A stretch of 64,000 bases of DNA from Polaribacter marinus. GTDB taxonomy: Bacteria > Bacteroidota > Bacteroidia > Flavobacteriales > Flavobacteriaceae. Positions 54,786-63,692 of this stretch are shown one piece after another. Each line of letters starts with the position of its first letter. The stretch's first letter is position 1. The notes beneath the pieces are model-generated. The model saw only the letters and a program-made list of their open reading frames with translations, did not search any database and was not told the origin of the DNA. The translations under genes and the position numbers were made by a program. The stretch is taken from contig NZ_JAKQYM010000001.1 in assembly GCF_022662535.1 (NCBI RefSeq), positions 620,001 to 684,000 on the forward strand. The letters are read 5' to 3'.

Positions 54786-55586
54786 TTATATTTTAAATTC
54801 TCGTTGTCTTTTTGCTTCAAAAATAACAATTGCGGCCGCTACAGAAACATTCATAGAATCTATTTTACCTTGCATAGGTATATTTATATTTTGTGTAGCT
54901 TTCTCTCTCCATATTTTTGTTACCCCTGTAGCTTCTGTCCCAACTACAATGGCTGCAGAGTTGCAATAGTTTTCTTTGTAATATTCGTTTGAGTTTTGTA
55001 AAGTTGCTGTAAAAATTGGGATGTGTTTTTCTTGTAAAAAAGAAATCATTTCTTCAGAAGTTCCTACCGCAATTTGATTTGTAAAAACACAACCAACACT
55101 AGAACGGATAATGTTAGAGTTATACAAATCACTTTTAGGATCTGCAATAAAAACTGCATCTACATTTGCAGCATCGGCAGTTCTTAATAAAGCACCAATA
55201 TTTCCGGGTTTTTCAATACTTTCTGCAACTAAAATTAAAGGGTTTTTATTTTTAAAACTGATATTTTTTAAAGAAAAATCTTTTGATTTTGTAACAGCAA
55301 TTATTCCTTCTGTAGAATCTCTATATGCTAATTTTTGATATACATCTTTAGAAATTTGTATTCTATTAATATTGCTATTAAATAAATGTAAAACTTCATT
55401 TTCAGAAATAAAACCTTCTAAATACAATATGGCTTCAAATTCATAATTAGAAGCTATTGCTAAAGATATTTCACGTTTTCCTTCAATAATAAAAAGACCT
55501 TGTTTTTTTCGTTCACGTGCTTTTTCTTGCAGTTTTAGTAAGTTTTTTATATACGAATTTTGAACGCTTGTAATTTCTTTCATCAT
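54786..55586 (-). CDS. SpoU/TrmH-family RNA 2'-O-methyltransferase
   Basis: SPOUT-fold (knotted) SAM-dependent methyltransferase of 266 aa acting on rRNA or tRNA. N-terminal substrate-binding domain (ITSVQNSYIKNLLKLQEKARERKKQGLFIIEGKREI) and C-terminal SpoU knot: LVAESIEKPGNIGALLRTADAANVDAVF, NIIRSSVGCVF, AAIVVGTEATGVT, and IPMQGKIDSMNVSVAAAI. The target nucleotide is not evident. Two ATG codons lie in tandem at 55586 and 55583; the promoter core (55589-55596) is so near that the transcript may begin at the start codon itself. Confidence 0.92.
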   Translation of the reverse strand: MMKEITSVQNSYIKNLLKLQEKARERKKQGLFIIEGKREISLAIASNYEFEAILYLEGFISENEVLHLFNSNINRIQISKDVYQKLAYRDSTEGIIAVTKSKDFSLKNISFKNKNPLILVAESIEKPGNIGALLRTADAANVDAVFIADPKSDLYNSNIIRSSVGCVFTNQIAVGTSEEMISFLQEKHIPIFTATLQNSNEYYKENYCNSAAIVVGTEATGVTKIWREKATQNINIPMQGKIDSMNVSVAAAIVIFEAKRQREFKI

Positions 55587-55588
55587 TA

Positions 55589-55611
55589 CAAATATACCTA
55601 ATTATAGGTAT
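55589..55611 (-). promoter_or_regulatory. promoter core and dyad of the SpoU gene, leaderless geometry
   Basis: TATATTTG (minus strand, 55589-55596) is followed by 2 bases and the ATG. Upstream and overlapping lies the dyad ATACCTA-ATTA-TAGGTAT (55594-55611), a possible operator. It is in the divergent gap to the gene at 55667. Confidence 0.5.
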
Positions 55612-55666
55612 TGTACATCTTTACTTTTTTACTAATATTTAAGGTGAATTATAAAACCTATAAATT

Positions 55667-56149
55667 ATGAAAAATTTTAAATTTTATTTAGGAACAATTT
55701 TTTGTGTCACTTTAATGATGTCTTTTTCTTTAAAAAAAGAGAAAAATATTGATTTAGAGTTTATTAAAATGAAAATTCCTATAGAAAATATTGATGAGCA
55801 AGGTTGGGGTAGTTGGAATACGACAGATTGTTTAAAAGGTTTAGATTTTAGAGTTAAAAATGACGGTTATAACAAGTATGCAAAAAAATATAAATGGAAT
55901 ATAGAGTTTAGAAATAGGTATAGAGAAAAGATACATTTAAATTATGTAATGGTTTCACCAAGCAGAAAACAAGAAATTAAAAGGTCTGATAAAGCGAAAT
56001 ATAGAGTTCACATTGATGGAAATTCAGGTACTTATAAAGTAACTTATTCCAATTTAGTAAATTCTAATTCGTCTGTTTACGTTTACATTAATAAAATTAG
56101 AATTGGTGCTAAAGATTATGGTTACGATTATTATAATTGTGATAAATAG
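55667..56149 (+). CDS. small secreted protein of unknown function
   Basis: A 160-aa protein with a signal-like N-terminus (FYLGTIFCVTLMMSFSLKKE). The mature part is beta-rich and basic: WGSWNTTDCLKGLDFRVKN, YKWNIEFRNRYREKIHLNYVMVSPSRKQEIKRSDKAKYRVHIDGNSGTYKV is read as three short strands with turns. Two cysteines (near residues 54 and 158) would suit one disulfide linking both ends. I do not recognise a family. Monocistronic, closed by a strong shared terminator; divergent from the SpoU gene. Confidence 0.7.
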   Translation: MKNFKFYLGTIFCVTLMMSFSLKKEKNIDLEFIKMKIPIENIDEQGWGSWNTTDCLKGLDFRVKNDGYNKYAKKYKWNIEFRNRYREKIHLNYVMVSPSRKQEIKRSDKAKYRVHIDGNSGTYKVTYSNLVNSNSSVYVYINKIRIGAKDYGYDYYNCDK

Positions 56150-56202
56150 CAATATCTAACTATAAATAATAAAAAGTATTCTTGTTAATTATTTTTTGAT
56201 TG

Positions 56203-56233
56203 AAAAAGGCTCGCATTTGCGAGCCTTTTTTTT
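56203..56233. terminator. bidirectional terminator (55667 gene and amidohydrolase operon)
   Basis: Stem AAAAAGGCTCGC / GCGAGCCTTTTT with loop ATTT and runs of A and T on both sides; GC-rich core in AT-rich DNA. Confidence 0.92.
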
Positions 56234-56249
56234 ATAACTTAAAATCTAT

Positions 56250-57545
56250 TTATTTAGATTTGTACTTATTAGAGTAACGTTTCCAAAGTTCTGTTTGATG
56301 TGATTCTAAACTAATTTTTCTTCCTTGAATAAAGGCGTGGGTTAAAATATTAGTTCGCATATCTAAAGCATCTCCTTCTGAAATAAACAATGTTGCATCT
56401 TTACCAACTTCTAAAGAGCCTACAAAAGAATCTACTCCTAAAATTTTTGCTGTATTTAGGGTGATTAATTGCAAAGCAACCTCTTTATCTAAACCAAATG
56501 CAGCAAAAGTTCCTGCATAAAAAGGTATATTTCTTGTGTTCATTCTTTCCATTTGACCTTCCATTCCTAAACTAACTAAAATACCTTTATCAGTTAAAAC
56601 TTTTGCGATTGTGTATGTATAGTCATAAGCATCATCTTCGCTATTTGGATTTCTGTGAGGTCTTTCTAAAATAACTGGAACATTATTTTTTACTAATAAA
56701 TCTGCTATTTTTTCAGCACCTTCACCGTGAACAACAACAAGATTTTGAATACCTAATTCTTTACTAATTGTAATAGCGTCGGTAATTTCTTTTTGCCCAT
56801 TTACATGAAGGAATAATTTTTGAGAACCATTAAATAAACCTTTGGTTGCTTCAAATGGAAGGTTTTTTATAGTTTTATTTCCTTCCAAATAATTTTTAGC
56901 ATTTAAAAAATAAGATTTAATTTCATCTATTTTTCCAGCATATTTACTATCAGGTTTTAATCCTGCATCTTCTCCTAACCACCATCTTCCGCGAGTAAAA
57001 CTACTTGGCCAATTTAAATGAATAGCATCATCTGTTTTAATGACAGCATCTTCCCAGTTCCATGCATCTAATTGCATAACAGATGAAGTTCCAGAAATGG
57101 TTCCTCCTCTTGGAGTAATTTGTGCCATTAATACACCATTAGGACGCATAGATTCTATAACTTTACTTTCTGCATTATAAGCAATTAAACTTCTTATGTG
57201 CGGATTCATACTTCCTATTTCATCCTCATCGTCACTTGCTTTAACGGCATCTATTTCTACCAAGCCTAAAGTTGCATTTGCAGCAATAAAACCTGGATAT
57301 ACGTGTTTACCTGTAGCATTAATAATGGTTCCTTGTCTTGCAATTTTTAGCATTGCGCTACCTACAAAAGTAATTTTACCTTTACTAAACATAATAAGGC
57401 TATTTTCTATTACTTTTCCGTTTCCTAAATGTGCCGTTGCTCCTTCAATAGTAAAATCTGTTGTTTGTTTATCTGCTGGAGTTTGTTGTGCTGCGATGTT
57501 TCCTACAATGAAGAAAAACATCAAACTATATATTATTTTTTTCAT
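56250..57545 (-). CDS. secreted amidohydrolase-fold protein lacking the metal motif
   Basis: A 431-aa protein with signal peptide (FFFIVGNIAAQ) and amidohydrolase/imidazolonepropionase-like fold: small beta-sandwich start (FTIEGATAHLGNGKVIENSLIMFSKGKITFVG), then the barrel. At the position of the metal-binding HxH after strand 1 it reads YPGFIAANATLGLVE, with no histidine; the late catalytic Asp (NSDD in active members) is replaced by SLGMEGQ. So it should not bind the usual metal pair. The C-terminal return strand (LEVGKDATLFISEGDALDMRTNILTHAFIQGRKI) is intact, so the fold is conserved. Starts 5 bases after the 982-aa homologue; one operon. Confidence 0.88.
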   Translation of the reverse strand: MKKIIYSLMFFFIVGNIAAQQTPADKQTTDFTIEGATAHLGNGKVIENSLIMFSKGKITFVGSAMLKIARQGTIINATGKHVYPGFIAANATLGLVEIDAVKASDDEDEIGSMNPHIRSLIAYNAESKVIESMRPNGVLMAQITPRGGTISGTSSVMQLDAWNWEDAVIKTDDAIHLNWPSSFTRGRWWLGEDAGLKPDSKYAGKIDEIKSYFLNAKNYLEGNKTIKNLPFEATKGLFNGSQKLFLHVNGQKEITDAITISKELGIQNLVVVHGEGAEKIADLLVKNNVPVILERPHRNPNSEDDAYDYTYTIAKVLTDKGILVSLGMEGQMERMNTRNIPFYAGTFAAFGLDKEVALQLITLNTAKILGVDSFVGSLEVGKDATLFISEGDALDMRTNILTHAFIQGRKISLESHQTELWKRYSNKYKSK

Positions 57546-57550
57546 TATTA

Positions 57551-60499
57551 TTAGTTATTAAGTTCTTCTAAAGTATCACAGTGAAAGTTTCTATCTTTTC
57601 TTTTCATAGGAACTTGAGTTTTTCCTCCGCCCATTTTTTCGTTAAGCATCATGGTAATTAGTTTACTTTTTTCTTGCTTGATAGCTTCACGTTTTTTCTT
57701 GTCTTCGTTTTTGTCAAAGAAAATCTTTCCATCAATAATTGTTTTTTCTACCTTAGAATAAATAGACATTGGATGATGACTCCATAAAACGACATCTGCA
57801 TCTTTACCTTCTTTAATGCTTCCAACTTTATCATCAATATGTAATAGTTTAGCAGGATTAATTGTAACCATTTTCCAAGCTTCTAATTCAGAAACACCAC
57901 CATATTTTACAATCTTAGCAGCTTCTTGGTTTAGACGTCTAGACATTTCTCTATCATCAGAATTAATAGCAACCGTAATTCCTACATTGTGCATAATTGA
58001 AGCATTGTATGGAATAGCATCATTTACTTCGTATTTGTATGCCCACCAATCTGAAAAAGTTGAACCTCCAATACCTCGATCTTTCATTTTGTCAGCCACT
58101 TTATAGCCTTCTAAAATATGTGTAAAAGTATTTATTTTAAAGCCCATTTTATCAGCAACATTCATTAACATGTTAATTTCTGATTGTACGTAAGAATGAC
58201 AAGAAATAAAACGCTCTCCGTTTAAAATTTCGACTAAAGTTTCCATTTCAGCGTCTTCTCTATAGGGTTTTCCACTGTTTTTTATGGCTTTATATTCTTG
58301 TGCTCTTGTAAAATAATCTGTAAACATTTGTTCTACCCCCATTCTTGTTTGTGGAAAACGTGTTCCGTTTGCGCTTCGTGATTGTTTTACATTTTCACCC
58401 AAAGCAAATTTGATAAACTTAGGAGAATTGTCATAAATCATTTCATCAGCATTTTCTCCCCATTTTAGTTTGATGATGGCAGAACGACCTCCAATAGGAT
58501 TTGCAGAACCATGTAAGATTTGAGATGTTGTTGTTCCTCCAGAAATATTTCTATAAATATTAATATCATTTGGATCGATAACATCTTCCATAGTAACTTC
58601 TGCAGATGAGTTTTGAGCCCCTTCATTTACGGCAGATGCTGCAATGTGTGAATGTTCATCTACAATTCCTGCAGTTAAATGTTTGCCGGTTCCGTCTATT
58701 TCTTTAGCTCCTCTTGCTTTAAGGTTTTTACCAATTTTAAAAATTTTCCCATTTTTTAAAAGAACGTCAGTATTTTTTAATATACCTTCTTTTTCACTTG
58801 TCCAAACAGTTGCATTTTTTATTAGGATTGTTTCTGTTTTTGGTTGTGTATAGTTTCCAAAACCAATATTAGGATAACTTACAGGTAAAACAGTAATAGT
58901 TTTATCTGCTGATTTCTTTTTAGATTTCTTATTAGCAGTTTTTTTTGCTTTTTTACTTGCAGTCCAAGAAGTTTCATTTCCTTGTGTGTCAAAAGCAGTC
59001 CCTTTAATAAAGTTTGAAGTTGCTAAAGCTTTACCTAACATTCTAGTATAATTACTTTCTTCATTTATGATAATTGAAACCCAGTCATCTTTAAAAGAAA
59101 ATTTAGATTTTATTTTTTTATCACCTAATTTTAATGTTCCAATTTGTTTAGCTCCTTTTCCTGTAATTGATAAGTTGTAATTTTTATCATTTACAGATAA
59201 AACATAATCACCAGTAATATCTTTAATATTCATATCATTAATGACATTTCTGTTTCCTTGAACCCAATTTTCATGTATTGTTGTTTTTGCATCAAAAACA
59301 TCTCCAGAAGTAATAATAAAGTTAGCGTAACTACCATTATTTAAGTTTCCAATAGTACTGTTCCCTATAATATTTGCAGGAATTGTTGTTAAAGCCGCTA
59401 AAGCTTTTTCTTTGTCAAATCCATACTTTATAGCTTTTTGTAAGTTTTTATGAAAAGATTTCACTGATTTCAACTTATAAGTAGTCAGAGCAAAGTTTAT
59501 ATTGTTCTTAGCAAGTACACTTAAATTAGAAGGTTCTTGATTCCATTTTCGCATATCTCTTAAGCTTATGTTTTGTGCTAAAAGAGGATTTGAAACATCA
59601 TATGCATTGCTAAAATTAATAGGAATAATAAAATTTGCGTTGGTAGCTTTAATATCGGATATTCTTTCATATTCATCTCCACTACCTACAATGGTATATT
59701 GAATACCAAATTCATCACCAACTTTATCTGCTCTTAAAGCATCTAATAAATTACCTGTTTCAAAAATTTGTACTAAATTTTTATTCTTATTTAGTGCTTC
59801 TAAAGCCAAGTCTTTATTTTTCATGTTACCCTTTGCGTACCAATCTGCATCATTGTAAACCTGACGTAATAAAGCCATAGCACCCATTCTAGAGCTTGGG
59901 TAAGCCTGTCTAGATTTTGCGCTTTTAGAGAATGATAAATATTGAGCAGACTTGGTATCTAAAATTCCAGAAGAAGTTGAATTTAAAGTAACTAACAAAC
60001 CATTTCCTCGAATAATTCCGTCGTGTAAATGTGTGTTTACAACACCAAAGCCAGCACTTAACAAATCTTTTGCTTTTCTAGGATCAAATTTAAAATCGTT
60101 TAAAGGATCTGTGTCTGGTCTAATATGATCATTCCAATAATATCCTTTACGACTTGCTTCGTATTGTGCCACTCTACCACGCGATTGTCTTTTGGGTTTT
60201 TGAATACCAAAATCAGAATAGACATCAATAAAAGATGGGTAAATTGTTTTTCCAGAAAGGTCTACAATCTTTGTGCCTTTAGGGATATTTACAGATTTAC
60301 CAACATTAATAACTTTACCATCTTTAATTAGTAAAGTTCCTTTTTTGATAACTTTTTGAGGAGTTACGTAAATTGTAGCATTTATTAAGGCTACAGTTGT
60401 GTTTTGTGTTGTTTTTACTCCACTATCTGTTGGGAAATAATCTTGCGCCTGTATGACAGAAATCGACAAGAAAAAGAGTAAGAATAATAGTTTTTTCAT
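57551..60499 (-). CDS. secreted two-domain amidohydrolase (one degenerate, one intact domain)
   Basis: A 982-aa protein with signal peptide (cleavage after VIQAQ). Two amidohydrolase units in one chain. The first (~25-440) lacks HxH: YPSFIDVYSDFGIQ. A Lys-rich linker (~515-540; KKAKKTANKKSKKKS) follows. The second (~565-975) keeps the ligands: DEHSHIA near 616, CHSYVQ, FTHILEG, and the catalytic Asp in AINSDDREM. So metal-dependent hydrolysis (amidase or peptidase type; substrate unknown) is possible only in the second. With the 431-aa gene below, the operon encodes three such folds with one active site; a hetero-complex is plausible. Confidence 0.88.
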   Translation of the reverse strand: MKKLLFLLFFLSISVIQAQDYFPTDSGVKTTQNTTVALINATIYVTPQKVIKKGTLLIKDGKVINVGKSVNIPKGTKIVDLSGKTIYPSFIDVYSDFGIQKPKRQSRGRVAQYEASRKGYYWNDHIRPDTDPLNDFKFDPRKAKDLLSAGFGVVNTHLHDGIIRGNGLLVTLNSTSSGILDTKSAQYLSFSKSAKSRQAYPSSRMGAMALLRQVYNDADWYAKGNMKNKDLALEALNKNKNLVQIFETGNLLDALRADKVGDEFGIQYTIVGSGDEYERISDIKATNANFIIPINFSNAYDVSNPLLAQNISLRDMRKWNQEPSNLSVLAKNNINFALTTYKLKSVKSFHKNLQKAIKYGFDKEKALAALTTIPANIIGNSTIGNLNNGSYANFIITSGDVFDAKTTIHENWVQGNRNVINDMNIKDITGDYVLSVNDKNYNLSITGKGAKQIGTLKLGDKKIKSKFSFKDDWVSIIINEESNYTRMLGKALATSNFIKGTAFDTQGNETSWTASKKAKKTANKKSKKKSADKTITVLPVSYPNIGFGNYTQPKTETILIKNATVWTSEKEGILKNTDVLLKNGKIFKIGKNLKARGAKEIDGTGKHLTAGIVDEHSHIAASAVNEGAQNSSAEVTMEDVIDPNDINIYRNISGGTTTSQILHGSANPIGGRSAIIKLKWGENADEMIYDNSPKFIKFALGENVKQSRSANGTRFPQTRMGVEQMFTDYFTRAQEYKAIKNSGKPYREDAEMETLVEILNGERFISCHSYVQSEINMLMNVADKMGFKINTFTHILEGYKVADKMKDRGIGGSTFSDWWAYKYEVNDAIPYNASIMHNVGITVAINSDDREMSRRLNQEAAKIVKYGGVSELEAWKMVTINPAKLLHIDDKVGSIKEGKDADVVLWSHHPMSIYSKVEKTIIDGKIFFDKNEDKKKREAIKQEKSKLITMMLNEKMGGGKTQVPMKRKDRNFHCDTLEELNN

Positions 60500-60589
60500 G
60501 TAGTTTGAATTATTTGATAAGCTATAAATTTATTGATACCCTTTTTATAAAATGATAAATCAGATCACTTTAACATAATTTTAAGAAAA

Positions 60590-61666
60590 TTAAAGTGCTT
60601 CTAAATTGTTGAAATAAGAAATAAGTAGATCCACAACATAATTATAAGACTGTACCCCCTTGTCTTGTTTATTCGCTTTTAAATAAACGTTATATCCTTT
60701 TTTTATAACAGGTTCAAAGGGATTTTTATATTGTTGCCAAAAATGATAACTCGCATTAAAATCTTTTGCAATTCCTTTATGTACTGTTCTCCATAGTTCT
60801 TGCGATAAATTTTTATCTCGTTTTCTAATTTCTGAAATACAATATCCAAAAGCCATTCTATAACTAGCGTATTTAAAATAGATGTCATCATTATAATTCG
60901 CGGCTAAAAAACCTACAAAATTGGCTTCGTTTTCTGCTGCAAAACCAATTTGATGTGCCATCTCATGACAAGTAGTTGTTGGGTAATTTGTTTTTGGAAT
61001 CCTTTTGTTTACTTGTGCTTCTCCTGTTAACGGATTTAAATAACCAGCAGTTCCATTATAGGTTTGTAATAGGCTCATTAAAGAACTTTTAATAGAAGGA
61101 TGTTGGTATTTTAATTGTGGAAAGTCTTTTGATAAATTATCATATCCAGAAACCGCCATTTTGTACATTTCTTTTTGTGAATATGGATTTTCAACCTTTA
61201 AACTGTCATTTTTTGTGATGTTTAATTGATAATAATTGAGTTTTTTAATAATGTGTTGGGTAACTTTTAATAGTTGTTCTGTAGTATATTTTTGTTGTTG
61301 ATACTTTAAATTTTTAGACAAGGGTTCTCTGTAATAATTTAATCCCCAAAAAAAATAAAAACAAAAATAGAGCATAGATAGAACTGCTGTAAAGTGAATG
61401 ATTTTAGAAATAAAATGTTTGAACTTGGTTTTTATCAACCTAAATAAAAAACGAAAAAAAATAAAGAAAAGAAAAGCCAAGATAAGATCTCCAACCGAAA
61501 AAGGAATCCACCCCAAAATTATTCTAAAAAAAGAAGAAATGTATGGGTAGATACCGTTGGAATAATATTGTTCAATAAATGCAGGCTTGTTGGCTAATAT
61601 TTGTATTGCTATTATCTGTATGGGCAAAAAAATAGCTAGTATAATATGTTTTTTTTTGAGTTTCAA
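60590..61666 (-). CDS. DUF3810 membrane protein with HExxH zinc-protease motif (TTG start)
   Basis: A 358-aa inner-membrane protein. Three hydrophobic helices at ~8-30, ~43-75 and ~88-108, then a soluble domain with HEMAHQIGFAAENEANF (HExxH and a downstream Glu ten or so residues later, as in gluzincin-like peptidases). The family DUF3810 is conserved in Bacteroidota without known substrate. The start is TTG at 61666: the frame has a stop four codons upstream with no ATG between, and the sequence from it (KLKKKHIILAIFLPIQIIAIQIL) is the proper first membrane segment. Divergent from dnaB. Confidence 0.82.
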   Translation of the reverse strand: MKLKKKHIILAIFLPIQIIAIQILANKPAFIEQYYSNGIYPYISSFFRIILGWIPFSVGDLILAFLFFIFFRFLFRLIKTKFKHFISKIIHFTAVLSMLYFCFYFFWGLNYYREPLSKNLKYQQQKYTTEQLLKVTQHIIKKLNYYQLNITKNDSLKVENPYSQKEMYKMAVSGYDNLSKDFPQLKYQHPSIKSSLMSLLQTYNGTAGYLNPLTGEAQVNKRIPKTNYPTTTCHEMAHQIGFAAENEANFVGFLAANYNDDIYFKYASYRMAFGYCISEIRKRDKNLSQELWRTVHKGIAKDFNASYHFWQQYKNPFEPVIKKGYNVYLKANKQDKGVQSYNYVVDLLISYFNNLEAL

Positions 61667-61867
61667 ATAATAGAATTAGTGTAAAATTTGTGTTTTTTCT
61701 TCTCTTTAAAAAAAAGAAATTGTATTTTTAAAAATGTAATTTAATGGTAAAAATAACATTTCATTTTGGAAGTTGACTGGTTATTAACAAGATAATAACA
61801 TTTTTGTTTACAATAAATGTTTACAAATTAAAGTTGTATTTTAGAAAGAGCTTTCAACCTAAAAAAG

Positions 61868-61875
61868 TACATTTG
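61868..61875 (+). promoter_or_regulatory. promoter core of dnaB, leaderless geometry
   Basis: TACATTTG is followed by 5 bases and the ATG at 61881, so the transcript should begin at or within a base or two of the start codon. The GTG at 61875 that opens the frame two codons earlier is part of the core and cannot be the start. Confidence 0.6.
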
Positions 61876-61880
61876 TGTTC

Positions 61881-63398
61881 ATGGAAAAAACGACTACTTT
61901 AGCAGGTAAAAAGATAGATAAATCAAGATTAATTAGTCTTGAAAAAGGGAAAATTCCACCACAAGCAGTAGAATTAGAAGAAGCTGTATTGGGTGCAATG
62001 ATGATTGATAAAAAAGGAATTGATGATGTAATTGATATTTTAAGTTCTGATGCTTTTTATGATCAAAAACATCAAGAAATTTATGCAGCAATTTATGAAT
62101 TATTTCAAAATTCAGAACCAATTGACCTTTTAACGGTTTCTAATTTGTTAAAAAAGAACGGAAAATTAGAATTTGTAGGGGGAGATTTCTTTTTAATTCG
62201 TTTGACTCAAAAAGTAGCTTCTTCTGCACATATTGAGTTTCATGCTAGAATTATTTTACAAAAATATATCCAACGTAAGTTGATTTCAATTTCATCAGAA
62301 ATTATAGAAAATGCCTATGATGAGGGTACTGACGTTTTTGATTTACTAGACGATGCAGAGGCAAAACTTTTTGAAGTTACTCAAGGGAATTTAAAGAAGA
62401 GTTCAGAAGATGCTGGGTCTTTGGTAAAACAAGCCTTAAAAAAGATACAAGAAATTGGGAATCAAGAAGGAATGTCTGGTTTACAAACAGGTTTTACCAA
62501 ATTAGATGCTTTAACTTCTGGTTGGCAGCCATCCGATTTAGTGATTATTGCAGCACGTCCTGGTATGGGTAAAACAGCCTTTGTGATTTCTATGGCAAAA
62601 AATATGGCAATTGATTTTAATCATGGTGTTGCTGTGTTTTCATTAGAGATGTCTTCCGTTCAGCTAATTACACGTATGATTTCTTCTGAAACTGGATTAA
62701 CTTCAGAAAAATTAAGAAAAGGAAATTTAGAACCCCATGAATGGGAACAATTAAATGTAAAAGTTAAGAAATTATCTGATGCACCTATTTTTATTGATGA
62801 CACTCCTTCACTTTCTATTTTCGATTTACGAGCAAAAGCAAGAAGATTGGTTTCTCAACATAATGTTAGAATTATTGTAATTGATTATTTACAATTGATG
62901 ACAGCAGGTGGTAAGGCTGGTGGAAATCGAGAACAAGAAATCTCTATGATTTCTCGAAACTTAAAAGCATTAGCAAAAGAATTAGAAGTTCCTGTAATTG
63001 CACTTTCACAATTATCTCGTGCCGTAGAAACTCGTGGAGGATCTAAAAGACCTTTATTATCTGATTTACGTGAATCTGGAGCCATTGAACAAGATGCAGA
63101 TATTGTATCGTTTATTTTCCGTCCAGAATATTATGGAATGACAGAATGGGATGATGATGAACATACACCATGTGAAGGCCAAGGTGAATTTATTGTTGCA
63201 AAACATAGAAATGGTGGATTGGATAATATTCGTTTGAAATTTACAGGGCATTTAGCAAAATTTTCTGATTTAGAAGAAGGTTTTAGTTCAGAGTTCCAAT
63301 CTTCTATGAATGCAGATTTCCCTGAAGATCCTTTTGCTGGTCAAGGAGGAATAGATCCAAAAGATGCTTTTGGAGGTGATGATGATGTTCCTTTTTAA
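61881..63398 (+). CDS. dnaB: replicative DNA helicase DnaB with SSB-like C-terminal tip
   Basis: Hexameric 5'-3' fork helicase, 505 aa. N-terminal domain ~25-160 (PPQAVELEEAVLGAMMIDKKGID), RecA-like domain from ~195: TGFTKLDALTSGWQPSDLVIIAARPGMGKTAF (Walker A), FSLEMSSVQLITRMISSE, IIVIDYLQLM (Walker B), ALSQLSRAVETRGGSKRPLLSDLRESGAIEQDAD, FRPEYYG, KHRNGG. After the folded part a flexible acidic, Gly-rich tail ends in DDDVPF, close to the DDDIPF end of SSB. Start ATG 61881 is chosen over GTG 61875, which lies inside the promoter core. Terminator follows. Confidence 0.96.
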   Translation: MEKTTTLAGKKIDKSRLISLEKGKIPPQAVELEEAVLGAMMIDKKGIDDVIDILSSDAFYDQKHQEIYAAIYELFQNSEPIDLLTVSNLLKKNGKLEFVGGDFFLIRLTQKVASSAHIEFHARIILQKYIQRKLISISSEIIENAYDEGTDVFDLLDDAEAKLFEVTQGNLKKSSEDAGSLVKQALKKIQEIGNQEGMSGLQTGFTKLDALTSGWQPSDLVIIAARPGMGKTAFVISMAKNMAIDFNHGVAVFSLEMSSVQLITRMISSETGLTSEKLRKGNLEPHEWEQLNVKVKKLSDAPIFIDDTPSLSIFDLRAKARRLVSQHNVRIIVIDYLQLMTAGGKAGGNREQEISMISRNLKALAKELEVPVIALSQLSRAVETRGGSKRPLLSDLRESGAIEQDADIVSFIFRPEYYGMTEWDDDEHTPCEGQGEFIVAKHRNGGLDNIRLKFTGHLAKFSDLEEGFSSEFQSSMNADFPEDPFAGQGGIDPKDAFGGDDDVPF

Positions 63399-63423
63399 GA
63401 TTAAAATATTTATAAAATCACAG

Positions 63424-63466
63424 AAATACACAATTGCTTCATCGTAATTGTGTATTTTAGTTTTTT
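63424..63466 (+). terminator. terminator of dnaB
   Basis: 12-bp stem AAATACACAATT / AATTGTGTATTT with a 10-nt loop, then TAGTTTTTT. Confidence 0.85.
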
Positions 63467-63485
63467 AGAAATAAATAATTAATAG

Positions 63486-63692
63486 ATGGAATTTCTTTTT
63501 GGTATACTTGTTTTGTTGATATATCTATCTATTTTTTATTTTGGATATAAAAAGGATTATCAAAGAAACCCTAAAGTGTTTCTAAAAACGATTGTAGGAA
63601 TGCCAATTGGCTTTATTTGCAATGTATTTGGTTTTAGTTTTTTAGATGAAAAGATAAAAACATGGACGAAAAAAAATAAAAAAAATGTTTAG
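63486..63692 (+). CDS. small membrane protein, 68 aa
   Basis: Begins with a strong hydrophobic helix (FLFGILVLLIYLSIFYFGY, residues 3-21), then a basic loop (KKDYQRNPKVFLK), a weaker hydrophobic stretch (VGMPIGFICNVFGFSF, 37-52) and a Lys-rich end. No family recognised. It overlaps the next gene start by 8 bases, which supports real translation and coupling to the asnB-like gene. Confidence 0.6.
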   Translation: MEFLFGILVLLIYLSIFYFGYKKDYQRNPKVFLKTIVGMPIGFICNVFGFSFLDEKIKTWTKKNKKNV

